NCBI RefSeq assembly: GCF_014844075.1
Contig: NZ_CP062165.1
Location: 6,448,001 to 6,512,000 of the forward strand
Length of the DNA: 64,000 nt
DNA from: Paenibacillus sp. JNUCC-31
Lineage (GTDB): Bacteria > Bacillota > Bacilli > Paenibacillales > Paenibacillaceae
Reading direction: 5' to 3'
Below, one piece after another: positions 61,257-64,000 of this stretch. The notes below the pieces were generated by a model. The model made no database searches. It saw nothing but the letters and a program-made list of their open reading frames with translations, and was not told the origin of the DNA. Numbering within the stretch: position 1 is the first letter of the stretch; the number at the start of each line of letters is the position of its first letter. A program made the position numbers and the translations under genes.

Positions 61257-62465
61257 CTAAACCAGATCAAGGGATGTTATTGTTTTATTTTTGCCCGTTC
61301 GTTTGGCGGCATACAGACAGGCATCCACTTCTTCAAACAATTTGTCCTTGGTCAGATGGGGACTGTAGCTTTTGAGGCCGACAGACACCGTAATATAAGT
61401 CCCTTCGAGTTCTTTGTGAACGCTACGGGCAATTTTTTTACGGATCTGCTCCACCACGGCATAAGCCTGTTCGAAAGATTGCTCAAACATTAACAGTGCG
61501 AATTCTTCTCCGCCATAACGTGCGGCGATATCGCCCGATGTGATGTTCTCCTGAATGACCAGAGAGACTCTTTCCAGAATAGCGTCTCCCACCTGATGTC
61601 CATATGTATCATTAATGGATTTGAAATTGTCAATATCCATTAGAGCCAGGTGAAGACTCATGCCATTGGTGGCATACTCAAACGCTTTTTCATAATAGTC
61701 CTTAAAGGAGCTTTGATTATACAGTTTGGTTAGCCCGTCCGTCTTGGATTGCTTGCTCATAATCGCGTTTCGCACAATCAGATCCTGTTTGGCAAGCATA
61801 CTGGCCTGAAGATCATCCAGCACCTCGACGCCGCTCGTAACAATCAGTTGTGCAACGTATGTACCTACAATGAGAAAAGCCGGAATGGAAATCATATCAA
61901 ACGAGGACAAGTAGAGCCGATAGGCTGGGTCGCAGAGAACGATGAGATAGCCAATGATCTGCATGAGGCATACCATCCATACCTTTTTCTTGCTGAAGAA
62001 CAGAACCGAAGCGAAGATCGGCAACAGACAAATGGCTAGTATGATCCGAATATCGTAATTAACATGAATGATGGCCCAGGCTATGATCGTGCTGGCGATG
62101 GACATGGAATAGAAGGAAAATGAACTGAAATGGCGTTCCACCCAATTGGCGATCAGAATAGCTAGAGTGCTGGCTAATGTAGGCCAAAATAAAACATGGA
62201 TCATAAAATCTTCCGGAGTGCGATCATAATCCAGAAACTGAAAGCAGCCTATTTGAATGACAACATGCGTTAAAACGACAACCCAGTATGCACGAAGCAT
62301 TTTTTTGATCCATTTGGAATGCTTGAATTCGTAACCGGTTGGAATATGGTTGTTATGTAAGTTGGGAATCTTCAAATTATCACCGCTGACTGCATCATAA
62401 TGATACGACAGACACCGCTCTCGTATAATCTGATTATAAAACACAATGAACGAAACGCAAATCAT
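61257..62465 (-). CDS. Membrane-anchored diguanylate cyclase (GGDEF)
   Basis: This protein of up to 402 residues has about six N-terminal helices (roughly 55-205), a short coiled segment (VLDDLQASMLAKQDLIV) and a GGDEF domain. The active-site loop is GGEEF (about residue 318), an accepted active variant, preceded by the GTP-binding MDIDNFKSINDTYGHQVGD. The RxxD inhibitory site expected five residues before the loop is absent (TSGD), so product inhibition is unlikely. It makes cyclic di-GMP from two GTP. The start is uncertain: ATG 62465 has no ribosome binding site, whereas TTG 62375 follows GCGGTGA closely and would remove 30 residues. There is no EAL domain. Confidence 0.88.
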   Translation of the reverse strand: MICVSFIVFYNQIIRERCLSYHYDAVSGDNLKIPNLHNNHIPTGYEFKHSKWIKKMLRAYWVVVLTHVVIQIGCFQFLDYDRTPEDFMIHVLFWPTLASTLAILIANWVERHFSSFSFYSMSIASTIIAWAIIHVNYDIRIILAICLLPIFASVLFFSKKKVWMVCLMQIIGYLIVLCDPAYRLYLSSFDMISIPAFLIVGTYVAQLIVTSGVEVLDDLQASMLAKQDLIVRNAIMSKQSKTDGLTKLYNQSSFKDYYEKAFEYATNGMSLHLALMDIDNFKSINDTYGHQVGDAILERVSLVIQENITSGDIAARYGGEEFALLMFEQSFEQAYAVVEQIRKKIARSVHKELEGTYITVSVGLKSYSPHLTKDKLFEEVDACLYAAKRTGKNKTITSLDLV

Positions 62466-62615
62466 TTAATTAGGAGAATGGAAACTAAGAATACATAAGT
62501 CAAAGAGTACTAAGTAATTATCAGGGACAAACAAAAAAACAAATTAGGCTCATAGACTGAATATGAAAGCTCCAATTCATATGACTGCAATTATGATGAA
62601 GGGGAGGTGAGATCA

Positions 62616-64000
62616 ATTCCTCTTATCGTTCGTTCAACCGTTAATGCTACGGGAGCCATTACATTTACCGGCAATACGCTTGGACTGAGCCGTTCGGAAA
62701 CCGCAGGGGTGCCGGGAACGCAGGACAGTATTGGAGCTTTTACTACAACTAACGCCAGCGTCCAGTACGGCTCCTATCCCCTCGGAACCACAAGCTTGTA
62801 TCAGAGCAACAGTTCAGCGGCTATACTCGTCCTTCCTGCTGGCAGCACCGTCTTGTATGCAGAATTGATCTGGGGCGGCAGTTACATCAATGGAACAATC
62901 AATCTAAGTGCTGCAATCAACAATCCGGTTACGTTTATTACACCCGCAGGAACGTTCAGTATTACCCCTGATCCACTTACCTACAATCAGTTCGATCTGG
63001 GGAATAATGCTGCTGGATATGTCCGTTCAGCCAATGTAACGACATTGGTTCAGAATGGCGGGGCGGGTACGTACATAACAGGGGCAGTGGTAGGGACTAT
63101 TGTTATTCCTAGTGACTCCACGGCTAATCATGCGGGATGGACGCTTGGTGTCATTTACCAGAACCCCAGTCTGCCCTTTCGCAACATGTCCTTGCGTGCT
63201 GGTGGGGTACTGGTTCAATCCACCTCTGCGCCAGTTGTTACTACACTGACTGGATTTGCCACTCCGCTTTCGGGTGCATTGGGAGGGAGAGCCCTGTTCA
63301 GTGCGCAGGAGGGGGACGCGAACCGGACCGGGGACCAGGCATTATTCGGGCCGACTTCAGCAACATCGGTTGCGTTATCCGGACCCAATAATCTGGCTGC
63401 GAATTTTTTTGCTTCTCAAATCAACGGAGATACCGGAGCACTTAATACCACAGGGACTTTCGGAACGCGAAACCAGACGAACGGGGCCCCAGGCACCAAT
63501 ATTATCGGTGGGCGTCAAGGCTGGGATATTACCAATGTGGATGTGTCAGCGAGACTGATTAACAACCAATCTTCTGCAGTGTTAACACTGACGACCTCCG
63601 GGGATGCCTACATTGTTAATGCCAATGCGATTCAGGTTGATATTAATGCGCCCAAAATTACAGTGGCCAAGGCATCGGTTGCCTCCGGTGCGGTAGCGGG
63701 CGATAGTATTCTCTATACCGTGACCGTCAGCAATGCAGGTACAGCCAGTGCGGCCAGCGTGGTGTTATCTGATTCACTTCCTGCAGGGCTTACCTTCATT
63801 CCAGGGAGTGTAACGGTCGCTGGTGTGTCGCGCTCAACTCTCGACGTGACGGCCGGCATTCCGCTGGGCTCATTAAACCTGTCCAGCAGCATCGTAATAA
63901 CTTATCGTGCGCTCATTAGCCAGGATGCAAGCATATTGCAGCTGGTGAATTCAGCGAATGCCGCTTTTACGTTTCAAAGTGTGGCAGGCGGGTCAGTGAT
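62616..64000 (+). CDS. Large DUF11-repeat surface protein, N-terminal part, with apparent ATT start
   Basis: The frame is open from 62607 to the window end (over 460 codons) with no stop. The opening reads PLIVRSTVNATGAITFTGNT, then GVPGTQDSIGAF, LPAGSTVLYAELIWGGSY and, from about residue 347, a DUF11 repeat (KITVAKASV, GDSILYTVTVSNAGTASA, SDSLPAGLTFIPGSVTV). DUF11 proteins are long, repeat-built cell-surface or spore-surface proteins, often with many copies and Ig-like folds. No ATG exists near the beginning. GGAGGTGA (62603-62610) is a perfect complement to the 16S 3' end, and the only in-frame codon at correct spacing is ATT 62616 (8 bases from GGAGG). GTG 62607 overlaps the Shine-Dalgarno itself. 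There is no signal peptide, so secretion would be unconventional or occur by mother-cell lysis. Confidence 0.82.
   Translation, partial: MPLIVRSTVNATGAITFTGNTLGLSRSETAGVPGTQDSIGAFTTTNASVQYGSYPLGTTSLYQSNSSAAILVLPAGSTVLYAELIWGGSYINGTINLSAAINNPVTFITPAGTFSITPDPLTYNQFDLGNNAAGYVRSANVTTLVQNGGAGTYITGAVVGTIVIPSDSTANHAGWTLGVIYQNPSLPFRNMSLRAGGVLVQSTSAPVVTTLTGFATPLSGALGGRALFSAQEGDANRTGDQALFGPTSATSVALSGPNNLAANFFASQINGDTGALNTTGTFGTRNQTNGAPGTNIIGGRQGWDITNVDVSARLINNQSSAVLTLTTSGDAYIVNANAIQVDINAPKITVAKASVASGAVAGDSILYTVTVSNAGTASAASVVLSDSLPAGLTFIPGSVTVAGVSRSTLDVTAGIPLGSLNLSSSIVITYRALISQDASILQLVNSANAAFTFQSVAGGSV

Noticed and set aside
61148..61375. Plus-strand ORF across the terminator and into the GGDEF gene
   Set aside because: It reads through a terminator hairpin and is antisense to the conserved GGDEF C-terminus.
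1..64000. CRISPR array, tRNA/rRNA genes, IS elements, prophage or integron
   Set aside because: I saw no regularly spaced repeats, no tRNA-like cloverleaf or rRNA sequence, and no transposase, integrase or phage structural gene.

Overview
The window looks like chromosomal DNA of a Paenibacillus-type bacterium (Bacillota, Bacillales). The reasons are moderate GC, strong GGAGG-type ribosome binding sites, many GTG and TTG starts, U-tract hairpin terminators, a spore-coat transglutaminase (Tgl), a Fur-regulated FeuA/Btr-like iron system, an LTA synthase and a complete Mrp antiporter operon. No rRNA, tRNA, CRISPR array, insertion sequence or prophage was recognised. The genus is inferred from gene content and was not tested by alignment.

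Layout. 1-3000: Fur-boxed siderophore-binding lipoprotein and an AraC regulator fused to a homologous binding domain. 3200-4330: small spore-surface-like protein and a VOC protein. 4585-6858: a degenerate PPDK-like protein lacking the phosphohistidine domain. 6963-13752: LTA synthase, luciferase-like oxidoreductase, PP2A-like phosphatase that appears to start at ATC, Mn pyrophosphatase, divergent IF3 paralogue, Tgl. 14038-18318: four-PAS hybrid kinase, orphan KhtT-like N-domain, DUF3153 lipoprotein, 30-aa membrane peptide. 18753-23130: PepF peptidase, acetyltransferase, Fe-alcohol dehydrogenase with a cre-like site. 23622-36415: carbohydrate block with glgC-glgD-(structured gap)-glgP, VanZ protein, alpha-glucosidase, UPF0173 hydrolase, and treA-treP behind a TreR-type operator. 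36692-45330: hydrolases, MFS exporters, O-methyltransferase, LysR regulator, YwaC/RelP alarmone synthetase with a Bcr/CflA exporter. 45893-53958: second Fur-boxed binding lipoprotein, flavin reductase, type III PKS with MMPL exporter, two secreted or cytosolic carbohydrate-type esterases. 54098-60009 (minus): mrpG-F-E-D-C-AB, with mrpA and mrpB fused. 60645-64000: conserved cytosolic protein, GGDEF cyclase, and the start of a large DUF11-repeat surface protein that runs off the window.

How the genes work together. The iron genes share one logic: Fur represses and the chimeric AraC protein can sense the same ligand that the adjacent lipoprotein captures. The glycogen and trehalose genes make, degrade and import glucose reserves. 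The type III PKS and the MMPL protein probably make and export a lipid-like polyketide.

The most unusual observations are: (i) two genes, and possibly a third, whose best-supported start codons are ATC or ATT placed 8 nt after strong Shine-Dalgarno sequences, in a genome that also carries a divergent IF3 paralogue (IF3 is the factor that polices such starts); (ii) the PPDK-like pseudoenzyme; (iii) the PKS-MMPL pair; and (iv) a hairpin-rich gap bounded by 14-bp inverted repeats inside the glycogen cluster.
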